Shown here in pieces: positions 20,601 to 31,363 of a stretch of 64,000 nt of DNA. A program made the translations under genes and the position numbers. Within the stretch, counting starts at the first letter, position 1. Every line of letters begins with the position of its first letter. This DNA comes from Pseudomonas syringae (GTDB lineage Bacteria > Pseudomonadota > Gammaproteobacteria > Pseudomonadales > Pseudomonadaceae), in contig NZ_JPQU01000031.1 of the NCBI RefSeq assembly GCF_000737245.1, positions 30,764 to 94,763 of the forward strand, in the 5' to 3' direction. The notes under the pieces are model-generated. The model was not told where the DNA came from. It did not search any database and saw only the letters and a program-made list of their open reading frames with translations.

Positions 20601-20690
20601 GCCCTGATACGTCTGGCCGTTGAAGTTGAAGTTCAGCACCTTGCTGCGGTCGATACGGCCGCCATGGGGCAATCGGTTGATCTGGCTCAT
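17673..20690 (-). CDS. soxA: Sarcosine oxidase alpha subunit
   Basis: The 1005-residue alpha subunit belongs to heterotetrameric sarcosine oxidase, which converts sarcosine to glycine and passes the methyl group to THF as methylene-THF. An N-terminal 2Fe-2S-like fold (NFNFNGQTYQGFEGDTLAAA) is followed by an NAD/FAD domain with DVLIVGGGPAGLAAALAAAR near residue 173 and a C-terminal GcvT-like aminomethyltransferase half (about residues 610-1000, LLDASTLGKIDIQGPDAREF). It overlaps soxD by 4 bp (ATGA), showing translational coupling. It acts in the cytoplasm. Confidence 0.97.
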   Translation of the reverse strand: MSQINRLPHGGRIDRSKVLNFNFNGQTYQGFEGDTLAAALLANGVDVIGRSFKYSRPRGIFAAGSEEPNAVLQIGATEATQIPNVRATQQALYSGLVATSTNGWPSVNNDVMGILGKVGGKLMPPGFYYKTFMYPQSFWMTYEKYIRKAAGLGRSPTENDPDTYDNMNQHCDVLIVGGGPAGLAAALAAARSGARVILADEQEEFGGSLLDSRESLDGKPAAEWVATVIAELKGLKNVVLLPRATVNGYHDHNFLTIHERLTDHLGDRAPIGQVRQRMHRVRAKRVVLASGTHERPLVYGNNDVPGNMLAGAVSTYVRRYGVAPGKKLVLSTNNDHAYRVALDWLDASLQVVAIADARHNPRGALVEEARAKGIRILTGSAVIEARGSKHVTAARIAAIDVKAHRVTSPGEWLDCDLIASSGGYSPIVHLASHLGGKPVWREDILGFVPGEAPQKRVCVGGVNGVYALGDALADGFEGGVRAASEAGFKAVEGILPKALSRAEEPTLALFQVPHDKPTARAPKQFVDLQNDVTAAAIELATREGFESVEHVKRYTALGFGTDQGKLGNVNGLAIAVRSLNVTIPEMGTTMFRPNYTPVTFGAIAGRHCGHIFEPVRFTALHAWHVKNGAEFEDVGQWKRPWYFPKAGEDIHAAVARECKAVRESVGLLDASTLGKIDIQGPDAREFLNRIYTNAWTKLDVGKARYGLMCKEDGMVFDDGVTACVADNHFIMTTTTGGAARVLQWLEIYQQTEWPDLKVYFTSVTDHYATLTLSGPNSRKLLSEVTDIDLGREEFPFMTWKEGQVGGVPARVFRISFTGELSYEVNIQADYAMGVLEKIIEAGKKYNLTPYGTETMHVLRAEKGFIIVGQDTDGSMTPDDLNMGWCVGRTKPFSWIGQRGMNREDCVREQRKQLVGLKPIDPDKWLPEGAQLVFDPKQSIPMTMVGHVTSSYAANSLGYSFAMGVVKGGLKRMGERVFSPQADGSVIEAEIVSSVFFDPKGEQQNV

Positions 20691-21010
20691 ACCTGGTCTC
20701 CCTCGCCTTCAGCAGCTTTCTTGAACGCAGGGTTGGTGAACTGCGGTTTCGTGCCGATCGGGTAGGTTTCGAGAATTTCGTAAGTCACGGTGTCGCGGGT
20801 GGCGTTGAAGTACTGACGGCAACCGGCGGCGTGGATCCACAGTTCGTGATGCAGCCCGCGTGGGTTATCGCGGAAGAACATGTAGTCGCCCCATTGCTCG
20901 TCGGTGCAGGCAGCCGGGTCCAGTGGACGCGGGATGTGTGCCTGGCCAGAGGCGTGGAATTCCTCTTCGGAGCGCAGTTCGCCACAGTGAGGACAGAAGA
21001 TATGCAGCAT
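20687..21010 (-). CDS. soxD: Sarcosine oxidase delta subunit
   Basis: The 107-residue zinc-binding small subunit of sarcosine oxidase begins MLHIFCPHCGELRSEEEFHA, giving the first CxxC pair and a downstream His. A later Cys (AAGCRQYF near residue 69) would complete the site. It sits 14 bp after soxB and overlaps soxA by 4 bp. Confidence 0.96.
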   Translation of the reverse strand: MLHIFCPHCGELRSEEEFHASGQAHIPRPLDPAACTDEQWGDYMFFRDNPRGLHHELWIHAAGCRQYFNATRDTVTYEILETYPIGTKPQFTNPAFKKAAEGEGDQV

Positions 21011-21024
21011 GGATGAATCTCCTG

Positions 21025-22275
21025 TTAGTGAGCGACAGCGGCAGCGCCGTGTTCGTCAATGAGTGCGCCGTTGTGGAAACGGTCGATGGAAAACGGTTTC
21101 GCCAGTGGATGCATTTCACCCTTGGCCAGGCTTGCCGCGAATACGTTGCCCGAGCCCGGCGTGGCTTTGAAACCACCGGTGCCCCAACCGCAGTTGAAGA
21201 ACATGTTCGGTACAGGTGTCTTGGAAATGATCGGGCAGGCGTCCGGCGTAGTGTCGACGATGCCGCCCCACTGACGGTTCATGCGCACTCGCGACAACAC
21301 CGGGAACATCTCGACGATGGCCTGAATGGTGTGCTCGATCACCGGGTACGAACCGCGCTGGCCGTAGCCAACCCAGCCGTCGATACCGGCGCCGATCACC
21401 AGATCGCCTTTGTCGGACTGGCTGATGTAACCGTGTACCGCGTTGGACATGATCACGCTGTCGATAATCGGCTTGATCGGCTCGGACACCAGCGCTTGCA
21501 GCGGGTGGGATTCAATCGGCAGACGGAAGCCCGCCAGTTTCGCCATGTGCCCGGAGTTACCGGCCGTCACTACGCCGACGCGCTTGGCGCCGATGAAGCC
21601 TTTGTTGGTTTCCACGCCGATGCACACGCCGTTTTCCTTGCGAAAGCCGGTCACTTCGGTTTGCTGGATCAAGTCCACGCCCAAGGCGTCAGCGGCACGG
21701 GCAAAGCCCCAGGCCACGGCATCGTGACGAGCAACACCGCCGCGACGTTGCACGGTGGCGCCGATGATCGGGTAGCGGGTGTTTTTCGAGCAGTCCAGGT
21801 ACGGGATTTCGTCCGCCACCTGTTTGCCGTTGAGCAGTTCGCCGTCCACCCCGTTGAGGCGGTTGGCGCTGACCCGGCGTTCGGAATCACGCATGTCCTG
21901 CAATGTGTGGCACAGGTTGTACACGCCGCGCTGAGAGAACATCACGTTGTAGTTCAGGTCCTGAGACAGGCCTTCCCACAGTTTCATCGCGTGTTCGTAC
22001 AGATGCGCCGACTCATCCCACAGGTAGTTGGAGCGCACGATCGTCGTATTACGGGCCGTGTTGCCGCCGCCCAGCCAGCCTTTTTCGACCACGGCCACGT
22101 TAGTGATGCCGTGCTCTTTGGCCAGATAGTAAGCGGTCGCCAGGCCATGCCCGCCGCCGCCGACGATGACCACGTCATAGACTTTTTTCGGGGTTGGCGT
22201 GCGCCACATGCGCTGCCAGTTTTCGTGGTGGCTGAGGGAGTGTTTGAGGAGGCCGAAGCCTGAGTAATGCTGCAT
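21025..22275 (-). CDS. soxB: Sarcosine oxidase beta subunit
   Basis: The 416-residue flavoprotein of the DadA/SoxB family carries the active-site flavins of the sarcosine oxidase complex. The FAD-binding segment [20 protein letters not shown] starts near residue 34. [20 protein letters not shown] and the C-terminal [20 protein letters not shown] are typical of heterotetrameric SoxB. The gene begins 17 bp after glyA and opens the soxBDAG run. Confidence 0.97.
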   Translation of the reverse strand: MQHYSGFGLLKHSLSHHENWQRMWRTPTPKKVYDVVIVGGGGHGLATAYYLAKEHGITNVAVVEKGWLGGGNTARNTTIVRSNYLWDESAHLYEHAMKLWEGLSQDLNYNVMFSQRGVYNLCHTLQDMRDSERRVSANRLNGVDGELLNGKQVADEIPYLDCSKNTRYPIIGATVQRRGGVARHDAVAWGFARAADALGVDLIQQTEVTGFRKENGVCIGVETNKGFIGAKRVGVVTAGNSGHMAKLAGFRLPIESHPLQALVSEPIKPIIDSVIMSNAVHGYISQSDKGDLVIGAGIDGWVGYGQRGSYPVIEHTIQAIVEMFPVLSRVRMNRQWGGIVDTTPDACPIISKTPVPNMFFNCGWGTGGFKATPGSGNVFAASLAKGEMHPLAKPFSIDRFHNGALIDEHGAAAVAH

Positions 22276-22292
22276 GAATAACTACTCCTGAC

Positions 22293-23546
<1,254 letters not shown>

Positions 23547-23730
23547 CGCGGTTCTCCCAGCGGCGGCGTCGCGCCTGACTTATCGGTAGGACCGCAGCAT
23601 CTAAGCCGGGCCCTTTGACAGCGATACTAGGGCCGGACCAAAGACGCCAAATGCCTGCGCACGCCACGCAAAGGTGCGTTTACGACATGGTTGGGGGAGG
23701 AGGGGGAAATCGCGACAGGCTTGCGTTGAT

Positions 23731-23864
23731 CTGTAGGAGCGTAGCTTGCTCGCGATCGGCTGCGAAGCAGTCGTAAATAGACACATAGCTTTTTCCTGAC
23801 ACTCCGCATTCTGCCTATTTATGGCCACTTCGTGCCCAATCGCGAGCAAGCTACGCTCCTACAG
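23731..23864. repeat. REPIN between glyA and alaC
   Basis: Arms CTGTAGGAGCGTAGCTTGCT and AGCAAGCTACGCTCCTACAG form a perfect pair, extended by CGCGAT and ATCGCG, with a longer than usual spacer (about 76 bp). Confidence 0.9.
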
Positions 23865-23882
23865 AATCCCTGTTCATAAACA

Positions 23883-23911
23883 AAAATCCCCCGGGGAGAC
23901 CGGGGGATTTT
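23883..23911 (-). terminator. Rho-independent terminator after alaC
   Basis: A 12-bp stem (AAAATCCCCCGG and CCGGGGGATTTT, 5-base loop) lies 19 bases after the aminotransferase stop. Read on the minus strand it is followed by TTTTGTTT, and a T-run is also present on the plus strand. Confidence 0.88.
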
Positions 23912-23929
23912 TTAGTCGTTGTGTCGCAA

Positions 23930-25150
23930 TCAGACCACAGCTTTACCCGGCAACTGCCCATCCGCCCGGAACATCCCGCGAATGCCGCGCACCGCCTGGC
24001 GAATCCGGTCCTGATTTTCGATTAACGCAAAGCGCACGTGATCGTCGCCGTATTCACCGAAACCTACACCCGGCGAGACACAGACCTTGGCTTCAGCCAG
24101 CAGCTTTTTGGCGAACTCCAGCGAACCGAGGTGGGCGTAGGCGGGTGGAATCTTGGCCCAGACGTACATCGACGCTTTCGGGTTTTCCACCATCCAGCCC
24201 AGTTCATGCAGACCTTTGACCAACACGTTGCGGCGCTGGCGATACTGCTCGGCGATGTCCAGCACACATTGCTGATCACCTTCCAGCGCCGCGATGGCTG
24301 CGACTTGTAGCGGGGTGAAGGTGCCGTAGTCGTGGTAGCTCTTGATTCGTGCCAGGGCGTTGACCAATTCCGGGTTGCCGACCATGAAACCGATGCGCCA
24401 GCCCGCCATGTTGTAGCTCTTGGACAGGGTGAAGAATTCCACGGCGATGTCTTTGGCGCCCGGGACCTGCATGATCGACGGGGCTTTCCAGCCGTCGTAG
24501 ACGATATCGGCGTAAGCCAGGTCGTGAACCACCAGTACGTCGTACTGCTTGGCCAGCGCCACCACGCGCTCGAAGAAATCCAGTTCCACGCATTGTGCGG
24601 TGGGGTTGGACGGGAAGCCGAGGATCATCATTTTCGGCTTGGGGATCGAGCCGCGGATGGCTTTTTCCAGCTCGGCAAAGAAGTCCACGCCTGGAATCAG
24701 CGGCACCGAACGCACTTGCGCACCGGCAATCACGGCACCGTAGATATGGATCGGGTAGCTTGGGTTTGGCACCAGCACCGTGTCGCCCTGATCGAGGGTG
24801 GCGAGCATTAAGTGCGCCAGGCCCTCTTTCGAGCCGATGGTGACGATGGCCTCTTCTTCCGGGTCGATATCGACGTCGTAGCGTTTTTTGTACCAGTTGG
24901 AAATCGCCCGACGCAGACGCGGGATGCCACGCGAAGTCGAGTAGCCGTGAGTGTCTTCACGTTGGGCGACGGTAACCAGTTTTTCGACGATATGCGGTGG
25001 GGTTGGCCCGTCGGGGTTGCCCATGCTCAGGTCGATGATGTCTTCACCACGGCGGCGAGCGGCCATTTTCAGCTCGGCGGTGATATTGAAAACGTACGGG
25101 GGGAGTCGATCGATACGCGCAAAACGGCGCGGCGAAGGTAAGTCTGCCAT
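23930..25150 (-). CDS. alaC: Class I/II aminotransferase, alanine transaminase type
   Basis: The 406-residue fold-type I PLP enzyme probably makes alanine from pyruvate with glutamate. The PLP lysine lies in [15 protein letters not shown] (near residue 245), with [17 protein letters not shown] and the C-terminal [15 protein letters not shown] also present. The N-terminus [20 protein letters not shown] matches the AlaC group. I chose the ATG at 25150 (GAGG five bases upstream); an open frame continues upstream to 25402 but reads through a REPIN. Substrate is inferred from family resemblance and could be another amino acid. Confidence 0.88.
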   Translation of the reverse strand: MADLPSPRRFARIDRLPPYVFNITAELKMAARRRGEDIIDLSMGNPDGPTPPHIVEKLVTVAQREDTHGYSTSRGIPRLRRAISNWYKKRYDVDIDPEEEAIVTIGSKEGLAHLMLATLDQGDTVLVPNPSYPIHIYGAVIAGAQVRSVPLIPGVDFFAELEKAIRGSIPKPKMMILGFPSNPTAQCVELDFFERVVALAKQYDVLVVHDLAYADIVYDGWKAPSIMQVPGAKDIAVEFFTLSKSYNMAGWRIGFMVGNPELVNALARIKSYHDYGTFTPLQVAAIAALEGDQQCVLDIAEQYRQRRNVLVKGLHELGWMVENPKASMYVWAKIPPAYAHLGSLEFAKKLLAEAKVCVSPGVGFGEYGDDHVRFALIENQDRIRQAVRGIRGMFRADGQLPGKAVV

Positions 25151-25271
25151 GGAGGCCTCAGATACGTAAGCGCCCGGAACCGTCCGAGCGACGTTGGCCA
25201 CTGCGGTGGCCAGCGCAGAAGATAAGGGCGCTGATGGCTTTTTGTCTAGATGGATTTTCGGGGATCTGATT

Positions 25272-25362
25272 TGTCGGAGCGCGCTTGCCCGCGATGCGAT
25301 TTCAGTCCCAGCATTTTTGTTGTCTTTGCGGACGTCATCGCGGGCAAGCGCGCTCCTACAGG
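25272..25362. repeat. REPIN between alaC and traX-like gene
   Basis: Arms TGTCGGAGCGCGCTTGCCCG (one mismatch) and CGGGCAAGCGCGCTCCTACA form an inverted pair in the GCGC subtype. Confidence 0.88.
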
Positions 25363-25373
25363 TGTTGCTCCAG

Positions 25374-26120
25374 CTAAATCGCGAGTAATTCCCGCAACCC
25401 AAGCAGCATGAGGAAGTGCAGCGGATAAATCGCGTACGCCCAGCGGCGCATGGGCTTCACGGGGAAATCAGGACGACGGCGCAGCAAGGCCATGCCGAGC
25501 ATGGGTGCGAACAGGCAGGCGAGCATCGAACCGATGGAGATCGGATCACCCCACGCCGCCCCGGCGAACATTTGCGGCCAGGCGTTGCCCGCCAGGCACA
25601 CCACGCCCGGCAGTATGGCCAGCCAGAGCGGCCGTTCCAGCACCAACAGAAACGCCAGGGGCAGCAACGCCCCAAAAGCACCAAACATCAGGTATTTGTG
25701 GAAAACCGCAGCGATCAGCAATGAAGCAAGCGCCATTACCCGAGTAACCGGCAAGCGATGTCGCCAGCCCTGGGCGATCAGCAGGCCCAGCACCAGCGTG
25801 GGCAAGACATTGAGCGTATTGGCCTCCTGGCCCATGTACAGCCGATACGGAATCTCTGCGACTACGGCGAACAGCAGCATCCAGGCCAGATAACGCCACT
25901 GCACCCGAGGCTCGGAAAATAGCGCCGACTTGCGTCCAAGATTCACCGCAATCGCCAGGCAGAACCAGGGGAAAGCCAAGCGCCCCGGCACGTACAAAAA
26001 ATTCACAGACCAGCCCACATAGCGCAAATGGTCCAGCACCATGCTCAGCATGGCCAGCCACTTGAGCAGGTCCAGCGCCTTGTCGCGTCCGGGCAGGTAA
26101 GGCGGGTTAGACAGGTCCAT
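25374..26120 (-). CDS. TraX-like multi-pass membrane protein
   Basis: The 248-residue protein has about seven hydrophobic helices and the TraX-type opening [20 protein letters not shown] followed by [18 protein letters not shown]. The TraX family includes the F-plasmid pilin acetylase, but chromosomal copies such as this one are not linked to conjugation genes and their substrate is unknown; acyl transfer at the inner membrane is the best guess. I chose the ATG at 26120 because AGGAG lies five bases upstream. Confidence 0.82.
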   Translation of the reverse strand: MDLSNPPYLPGRDKALDLLKWLAMLSMVLDHLRYVGWSVNFLYVPGRLAFPWFCLAIAVNLGRKSALFSEPRVQWRYLAWMLLFAVVAEIPYRLYMGQEANTLNVLPTLVLGLLIAQGWRHRLPVTRVMALASLLIAAVFHKYLMFGAFGALLPLAFLLVLERPLWLAILPGVVCLAGNAWPQMFAGAAWGDPISIGSMLACLFAPMLGMALLRRRPDFPVKPMRRWAYAIYPLHFLMLLGLRELLAI

Positions 26121-26166
26121 GATTCTCCTGGTTATCGGGATGTTCCTCGGTCTATCAGTCGACAAC

Positions 26167-26257
26167 CCTGTAGGAGCGCGCTTGCCCGCGATGGCGTCAA
26201 GTCAGTCAGAAATTTTTCGTCTGATGTACCCAATCGCGGGCAAGCGCGCTCCTACGG
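26167..26257. repeat. REPIN between traX-like gene and ltaE
   Basis: Arms CCTGTAGGAGCGCGCTTGCC and GGCAAGCGCGCTCCTACGG, of the same subtype as 16791. Confidence 0.9.
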
Positions 26258-26343
26258 TAGTTGATTTGCAGTCAGTCAGCGGATGACCAACCGCACCGAT
26301 CTTCGCTACAGTGCGCCACATAATCAATGACAAGGATTCGGTT

Positions 26344-27384
26344 ATGACCGACAAGAGCCAGCAGTTTGCCAGTGATAACTATTCGGGCATCTGCCCTGAA
26401 GCCTGGGCTGCGATGGAACAGGCTAACCACGGCCACCAGCGCGCCTATGGCGATGACGAATGGACCGCGCGGGCTTCCGATCAATTCCGCAAGTTGTTTG
26501 AAACAGATTGCGAAGTGTTCTTTGCTTTCAACGGCACAGCAGCCAACTCCCTGGCGCTGTCCTCACTGTGCCAGAGTTATCACAGCGTCATCTGCTCCGA
26601 AACCGCCCACGTCGAGACTGATGAATGCGGCGCGCCGGAATTTTTCTCCAACGGCTCCAAGCTGCTCACCGCCCGCAGCGAAATGGGCAAGCTGACGCCT
26701 GAGTCGATCCGCGAAGTGGCGCTCAAGCGTCAGGACATTCATTACCCCAAGCCGCGGGTCGTGACCTTGACCCAGGCTACTGAAGTGGGCAGCGTCTATC
26801 AGCCCGAGGAGCTGAAAGCCATCAGCGCCACCTGCAAGGAACTGAAACTGAATCTGCACATGGACGGCGCTCGTTTCGCTAATGCCTGTGCGTTCCTCGA
26901 CTGTTCACCCGCCGAGCTGACCTGGAAGTCTGGCGTCGATGTGCTGTGCTTCGGTGGCACCAAAAACGGCATGGCGGTGGGCGAGGCGATCCTGTTCTTC
27001 AATCATGAGCTGGCTGAGGACTTCGATTACCGCTGCAAGCAGGCAGGGCAACTGGCGTCGAAGATGCGCTTTTTGTCTGCGCCCTGGGTTGGGCTTCTGG
27101 AAAACGACGCCTGGCTCAAACACGCCAACCACGCCAACCATTGCGCGCAATTGCTGGCCAGGCTGGTGGAGGATATCCCTGGCGTCGAGCTGATGTTTCC
27201 GGTGCAGGCCAACGGCGTGTTTCTGCAACTGTCGGAACCGGCCATCGCCGCACTGACCGCCAAGGGCTGGAGGTTCTACACCTTCATCGGCAACGGCGGG
27301 GCGCGTTTCATGTGCTCGTGGGACACCGAAGAAGCCCGCGTGCGGGAGCTGGCGGCTGATATTCGGTTGGTGATGGGGGCTTAA
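26344..27384 (+). CDS. ltaE: Low-specificity L-threonine aldolase
   Basis: The 346-residue PLP enzyme cleaves threonine or allo-threonine to glycine and acetaldehyde. The PLP lysine is K207 in CFGGTKNGMAVGE, and the N-terminal FASDNYSGICPEAW and HVETDECGAPEF segments match Pseudomonas threonine aldolases of the same length. The ATG at 26344 has AAGGA six bases upstream. Linkage to glyA and the betaine/sarcosine genes fits a glycine-serine metabolic neighbourhood. Confidence 0.94.
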   Translation: MTDKSQQFASDNYSGICPEAWAAMEQANHGHQRAYGDDEWTARASDQFRKLFETDCEVFFAFNGTAANSLALSSLCQSYHSVICSETAHVETDECGAPEFFSNGSKLLTARSEMGKLTPESIREVALKRQDIHYPKPRVVTLTQATEVGSVYQPEELKAISATCKELKLNLHMDGARFANACAFLDCSPAELTWKSGVDVLCFGGTKNGMAVGEAILFFNHELAEDFDYRCKQAGQLASKMRFLSAPWVGLLENDAWLKHANHANHCAQLLARLVEDIPGVELMFPVQANGVFLQLSEPAIAALTAKGWRFYTFIGNGGARFMCSWDTEEARVRELAADIRLVMGA

Positions 27385-27416
27385 ATCGAAACGCGCTCCC
27401 TCAGGATGAACTCATG

Positions 27417-27510
27417 ACGTGGGACCGGCTTTAGCCGGGAAGGCGGTATTTCTGACGACCCATTATCAGTGACCGTCCCGCCCTCTTCCCGGCTGAAGCC
27501 GGTCCCACGT
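27417..27510. repeat. Second-class REPIN (GGGACCGGCTTTAGCC)
   Basis: Arms ACGTGGGACCGGCTTTAGCC and GGCTGAAGCCGGTCCCACGT form an inverted pair. The arm differs from the GGAGCG class and matches the element at 30136. Confidence 0.9.
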
Positions 27511-27534
27511 CGCCAGCCCACGCTTTATGCTGCT

Positions 27535-27628
27535 CTGTGGGAGCAAGCTTGCTTGCGAAGACTGCATTGAAGGCTCCAGATATATTCTGGATGTACCTGC
27601 CCCTTCGCGGGCAAGCCTCGCTCCAACA
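27535..27628. repeat. REPIN next to zapA, diverged right arm
   Basis: Left arm CTGTGGGAGCAAGCTTGCTT and right arm GGGCAAGCCTCGCTCCAACA pair imperfectly. Together with the 27417 element it fills the whole ltaE-zapA gap. Confidence 0.82.
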
Positions 27629-27637
27629 AAGTCACTA

Positions 27638-27940
27638 TCAGCTCTGCGCAATCGTCTTCGAAATCACATCAACCGTCGCATCAATCTGCTGCAGGCAGCG
27701 GTCGAGTTCGATCTGGTGTTGTGCTTTGAGTTCGACTTGCTGCGAGCACAGGTTCAATGCTGCCAAGACCAGCAGGCGATCCCCGATCAGGCTGGGGTAT
27801 TTGCGCTTGGTCTCGGCCAGTGAAGCGCGAAGCATGGCGGTGGCTTGTAGCAAGGACTGCTCCTCACCGGCCGGGGCCTTGATCGAATAGTCGTTGCCCA
27901 GAATCGAAACGACCGTCACCCCGTCTCCGTTGGTACTCAT
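27638..27940 (-). CDS. zapA: Cell division protein ZapA
   Basis: The 100-residue FtsZ-ring accessory protein crosslinks FtsZ filaments at midcell. VTVVSILGNDYSIKAPAGEE at the start and the downstream coiled-coil helix (LAALNLCSQQVELKAQHQIE) are the ZapA layout. It overlaps the upstream small gene by 4 bp (ATGA). In many gammaproteobacteria zapA is followed by 6S RNA (ssrS) and a 5-formyl-THF cyclo-ligase gene; here only REPINs and the convergent ltaE follow. Confidence 0.92.
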   Translation of the reverse strand: MSTNGDGVTVVSILGNDYSIKAPAGEEQSLLQATAMLRASLAETKRKYPSLIGDRLLVLAALNLCSQQVELKAQHQIELDRCLQQIDATVDVISKTIAQS

Positions 27941-28170
27941 GCGCTGACAGCACTGGCGCTGGTAGCGCGGTCAACCAGGGCCTGAATGCGGGCGGCGGTG
28001 GCGCCTTGTTTCTCTTCTTGCTCCATCAGGCTCAATTGCAGACTGTCGTTGTCATCCTTGGCTTGGGCCAACTCGGCGCTGAGCTGTGTGTTCGTGGTTT
28101 GCAGTTGCTGGTTCTGTTGCACCAGATCGCTGACAAGTTGTTCCAACTGGCTTAGGGATGCTTCCAACAT
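27937..28170 (-). CDS. Small coiled-coil protein (TIGR02449 type)
   Basis: The 77-residue protein is almost entirely a predicted coiled coil (LSQLEQLVSDLVQQNQQLQT onward), with heptads of Leu and many Gln. It matches the TIGR02449 family, which is regularly encoded just upstream of zapA and is presumed to aid division. I chose the ATG at 28170 (MLEASLSQLE); an in-frame ATG at 28203 would add a basic stretch. The stop overlaps the zapA start. Confidence 0.88.
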   Translation of the reverse strand: MLEASLSQLEQLVSDLVQQNQQLQTTNTQLSAELAQAKDDNDSLQLSLMEQEEKQGATAARIQALVDRATSASAVSA

Positions 28171-28493
28171 TTTGATTTCTCGAGCAAATTTCAACGGGCG
28201 CACACCTTAAAGAAAAGTCACTGCGCTTGCCAGGGTTTATCGGTGTTCAAGCCTTTGAACCTGGCGTTGCAGCGCTTTTCCATTTTTTGCAGGTAAGTGC
28301 ATAAAGAGGCCCTGTTGACTGTGATTTATGGATCTGGTTCCTGCTGTTCGTCAGTCTGTGGGGGATATGGCGATTTGTCGCATACCGTTGGGCCGCTTTG
28401 ACCTCAAGTCTGCAATCGAATGACCGATACCCATTTCTCTGTCAAGAAAACCTCCTGGTCGCACGGAACGCGCTCCAATACTCTGGAACCATC

Positions 28494-30119
28494 ATGTCAT
28501 TACGAACAATGAATATTGCTCCCCGCGCGTTCCTCGGCTTTTCCCTGATCGGCGCGTTGATGTTGATCCTCGGCATATTTGCCTTGTCGCAGATGAGCAA
28601 GATCCGCGCCGCGGGCGATCAAGTCGCGCAGAACAATGTGCCGAGCATTCAGAGCCTTGATGGCCTGACGGTCGCTGGCATCCGTATGCGGGTTCTTTCC
28701 TATCGCCTGCTAACCAACCGCGAGCCAGATGTTCAGGATAAAACCATCGAACTGTTTGCCATGCGTAATAAGCAGATCCGCGATGCTCAGGCCGCCTATG
28801 AAAAACTGATCGAGTCCCCAGAAGAGCAAGCGGCGTACGCCGATTATGTACGGCTGTTGGCTGACTACCGCCAGATTGAAGCGCGCCTGATCAGCCTGAG
28901 CCGTGCTGGCAATCTTGCGGACATGGCCAAGCTGCTCAATGGTGAATCCGTCAGCAACTCCGACCAGATGAACACGGTGTTGGCCAAACTTGCCGAGATC
29001 AACAGCAAACAGTTGACCATCACTAATCAGCAGGCCGCTAGCGAATATTCCTCAGCTTTCAACCTGGTGGTCGGCCTGCTGATCGTTGCCACCGCGCTGA
29101 CCATGCTGTTCGCCTGGCTGCTGACCAACAGCATTACCCGTCCGATTGCCTCGGCCCTCGAAGCCGCTGAAACCATCGCCGAAGGCAACCTGACGCGTCC
29201 GATCAAAGTTGACGGCACGGACGAAGCCGGTCGCTTGCTGTTGGCCATGCAGAAGATGCAGGAAAAACTGCGCGACACCTTGATGCGTATCTCCGGCTCG
29301 GCCACACAACTGGCTTCCGCTGCTGAAGAGCTGAACGCAGTCACCGACGAAAGCGCCCGTGGTCTGTCGCAACAGAACAATGAAATCGAACAAGCGGCTA
29401 CTGCGGTCAACGAAATGACCAGCGCCGTGGAAGAAGTGGCCCGCAACGCGGTGAGCACTTCCGAAGCGTCGAAAAACGCCACGGCCTCGGCAGGCGACGG
29501 TCGTGATCTGGTTCAAGAAACCGTCAACGCCATCGAACGCATGAGCGGTGATGTGCAGAGCACCGCGAACCTGATCGGCAACCTGGCGGAAGAATCCCGT
29601 GATATCGGCAAGGTGCTGGACGTGATTCGTGGTCTGGCGGATCAGACCAACCTGCTGGCGTTGAACGCAGCGATCGAGGCAGCCCGTGCCGGTGAAGCCG
29701 GTCGTGGTTTTGCCGTAGTGGCTGACGAAGTGCGGGCGTTGGCGCATCGCACCCAGCAGTCCACCAGCGAAATCGAACGCATGATCGGCAGCATTCAGGG
29801 TGGCACTGAACAGGCCGTGGGTTCCATGCGTAACAGCACTGAACGCGCTGAATCAACGCTGAACATCGCCAAAGGCGCAGGACTGGCGCTGGACACCATC
29901 AACAGCGCCGTCGTGGAAATCAACGAGCGCAACCTGGTGATCGCCGCCGCAGCGGAAGAACAGGCCGCCGTGGCCCGTGAAGTGGACCGCAATCTGGTGA
30001 ACATTCGCGACCTGTCGGCGCAGTCCTCCAACGGCGCTTCCCAGACCAGCGCGGCCAGCGGTGAGTTGACGCGCCTGGCGGTTGATCTGAACAGCATGGT
30101 TTCAAGGTTTAGTTTGTAA
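28494..30119 (+). CDS. Methyl-accepting chemotaxis protein
   Basis: The 541-residue chemoreceptor has a first membrane helix (about residues 11-30), a periplasmic four-helix-bundle type sensor (about 31-190), a second helix (about 192-212), a HAMP domain ([20 protein letters not shown]) and a cytoplasmic signalling domain whose hairpin tip carries [20 protein letters not shown]. It ends MVSRFSL with no CheR-binding pentapeptide. I chose the ATG at 28494 ([16 protein letters not shown]). The ligand is unknown; the neighbouring betaine genes are suggestive only. The 323-bp upstream gap holds no other feature I recognise. Confidence 0.93.
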   Translation: MSLRTMNIAPRAFLGFSLIGALMLILGIFALSQMSKIRAAGDQVAQNNVPSIQSLDGLTVAGIRMRVLSYRLLTNREPDVQDKTIELFAMRNKQIRDAQAAYEKLIESPEEQAAYADYVRLLADYRQIEARLISLSRAGNLADMAKLLNGESVSNSDQMNTVLAKLAEINSKQLTITNQQAASEYSSAFNLVVGLLIVATALTMLFAWLLTNSITRPIASALEAAETIAEGNLTRPIKVDGTDEAGRLLLAMQKMQEKLRDTLMRISGSATQLASAAEELNAVTDESARGLSQQNNEIEQAATAVNEMTSAVEEVARNAVSTSEASKNATASAGDGRDLVQETVNAIERMSGDVQSTANLIGNLAEESRDIGKVLDVIRGLADQTNLLALNAAIEAARAGEAGRGFAVVADEVRALAHRTQQSTSEIERMIGSIQGGTEQAVGSMRNSTERAESTLNIAKGAGLALDTINSAVVEINERNLVIAAAAEEQAAVAREVDRNLVNIRDLSAQSSNGASQTSAASGELTRLAVDLNSMVSRFSL

Positions 30120-30135
30120 GACTGTCGGCATAACG

Positions 30136-30229
30136 ACGTGGGACCGGCTTTAGCCGGGAAGACCCTATTCCTGACACAGAAAATGTATCGGATGTACTGG
30201 CCTCTTCCCGGCTAAAGCCGGTCCCACGT
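30136..30229. repeat. Second-class REPIN after chemoreceptor gene
   Basis: Arms ACGTGGGACCGGCTTTAGCC and GGCTAAAGCCGGTCCCACGT form a perfect 20-bp pair, the same class as 27417. Confidence 0.93.
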
Positions 30230-30262
30230 CGCTTGCCCTCATCGCTTATATCGCTCGGGCGA

Positions 30263-31363
30263 TTAATACTCGATCTGCACATCCCCCTTCGGAATACTGC
30301 AGCACGACAGGATGTAGCCCTCGGCTTCGTCTTCTTCGGTGATGCCGCCGTTGTGCTCCATTTCCACTTCGCCGCTGAGCTTCATCACCTTGCAGGTCCC
30401 GCAGATGCCCATGCCGCAGGCTTTGGGGATCATCAGGCCGAGTTTGGCGGCTGCGGCGTGGACGGTTTCGCCCGGTGCCACGCGGATGCTCTTGCCAGTG
30501 TCGGTGAATTCCACCTGATGCAGTTCCGAGGCGGCGATTTCAGGCGCTTCGGCGGCGATTTCGGCTTGCTCCACGGCATCGGCGCGGGCTTCCGGCGGTG
30601 TCGCGCCGAAGGATTCTTCATGGTATTGCGCCATGTTGAAGCCATTGGTCTGCAGCAGACGCTTGACCGCGGTCATGTACGGCGTGGGCCCGCAGCAGAA
30701 TACTTCGCGTTCCATGAAATCCGGAACCATCAGCTCCAGCATCTTCTGATTCAGATAACCCCGATAACCGGCCCAAGGCTCGCCCAGACCATGCTTCTCG
30801 CAGATCAGGTGCAGGCTGAAGTTATCGATTCGCGACGCCATGTGTTCCAGCTCGCGGTGGTAGATGATGTCTTTCGGTGAGCGGGCACTGTGGACGAACA
30901 CCATGTCTACATTTGCGTTGGTGTCGTAGAACCAGCGCGCCATGGACATAACCGGGGTGATGCCGACGCCGCCGCTGAGGTAGAGGATTTTCGGGTTTGG
31001 GAAATCAATGGCGTTGAACAACCCAACCGGCCCGTGCACCGCCAGCTCCTGGCCCTCGTGCAGGTTGTCGTGCAGATAGTTGGAGACTTTGCCACCCGGC
31101 ACCCGCTTGATGGTGACCGAGAAGCTGTAGGGCACCGAGGGCGAACTGGAAATGGTGTACGAGCGCATCACTGGCACGCCTTCGATTTCCAGCTCCAGAG
31201 TCACGAACTGACCGGGCTTGAAGAAGAACATGATCGGCTGGTCAGCCATGAAACAGAAGGTGCGCACGTCCCAGGTTTCCTGGATCACTTTGACGACGCG
31301 AACCAAGTGGCGGCCGTTGGCCCATGTCTGGGTATTTACCGGGCTCAGGAAACTTTGGGACAT
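30263..31363 (-). CDS. gbcB: Glycine betaine monooxygenase reductase subunit
   Basis: The 366-residue ferredoxin-NAD(P) reductase type protein feeds electrons to the Rieske oxygenase GbcA for demethylation of glycine betaine to dimethylglycine. It has an FAD domain (MRSYTISSSPS near residue 69), an NAD domain (LYLSGGVGITPVMSMARWFY near 136, CCGPTPYM near 227) and a C-terminal plant-type 2Fe-2S cluster (CGMGICGTCKVMKL ... LSCCSIP). It is divergent from gbcA across 318 bp. Confidence 0.95.
   Translation of the reverse strand: MSQSFLSPVNTQTWANGRHLVRVVKVIQETWDVRTFCFMADQPIMFFFKPGQFVTLELEIEGVPVMRSYTISSSPSVPYSFSVTIKRVPGGKVSNYLHDNLHEGQELAVHGPVGLFNAIDFPNPKILYLSGGVGITPVMSMARWFYDTNANVDMVFVHSARSPKDIIYHRELEHMASRIDNFSLHLICEKHGLGEPWAGYRGYLNQKMLELMVPDFMEREVFCCGPTPYMTAVKRLLQTNGFNMAQYHEESFGATPPEARADAVEQAEIAAEAPEIAASELHQVEFTDTGKSIRVAPGETVHAAAAKLGLMIPKACGMGICGTCKVMKLSGEVEMEHNGGITEEDEAEGYILSCCSIPKGDVQIEY

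Noticed and set aside
23547..23730. Glycine riboswitch upstream of glyA
   Set aside because: No tandem glycine aptamer pattern could be recognised by eye; a covariance-model search would decide.
25151..25402. N-terminal extension of the alanine-type aminotransferase
   Set aside because: The extension is read from a REPIN and intergenic DNA, and the ATG at 25150 has a good ribosome site.
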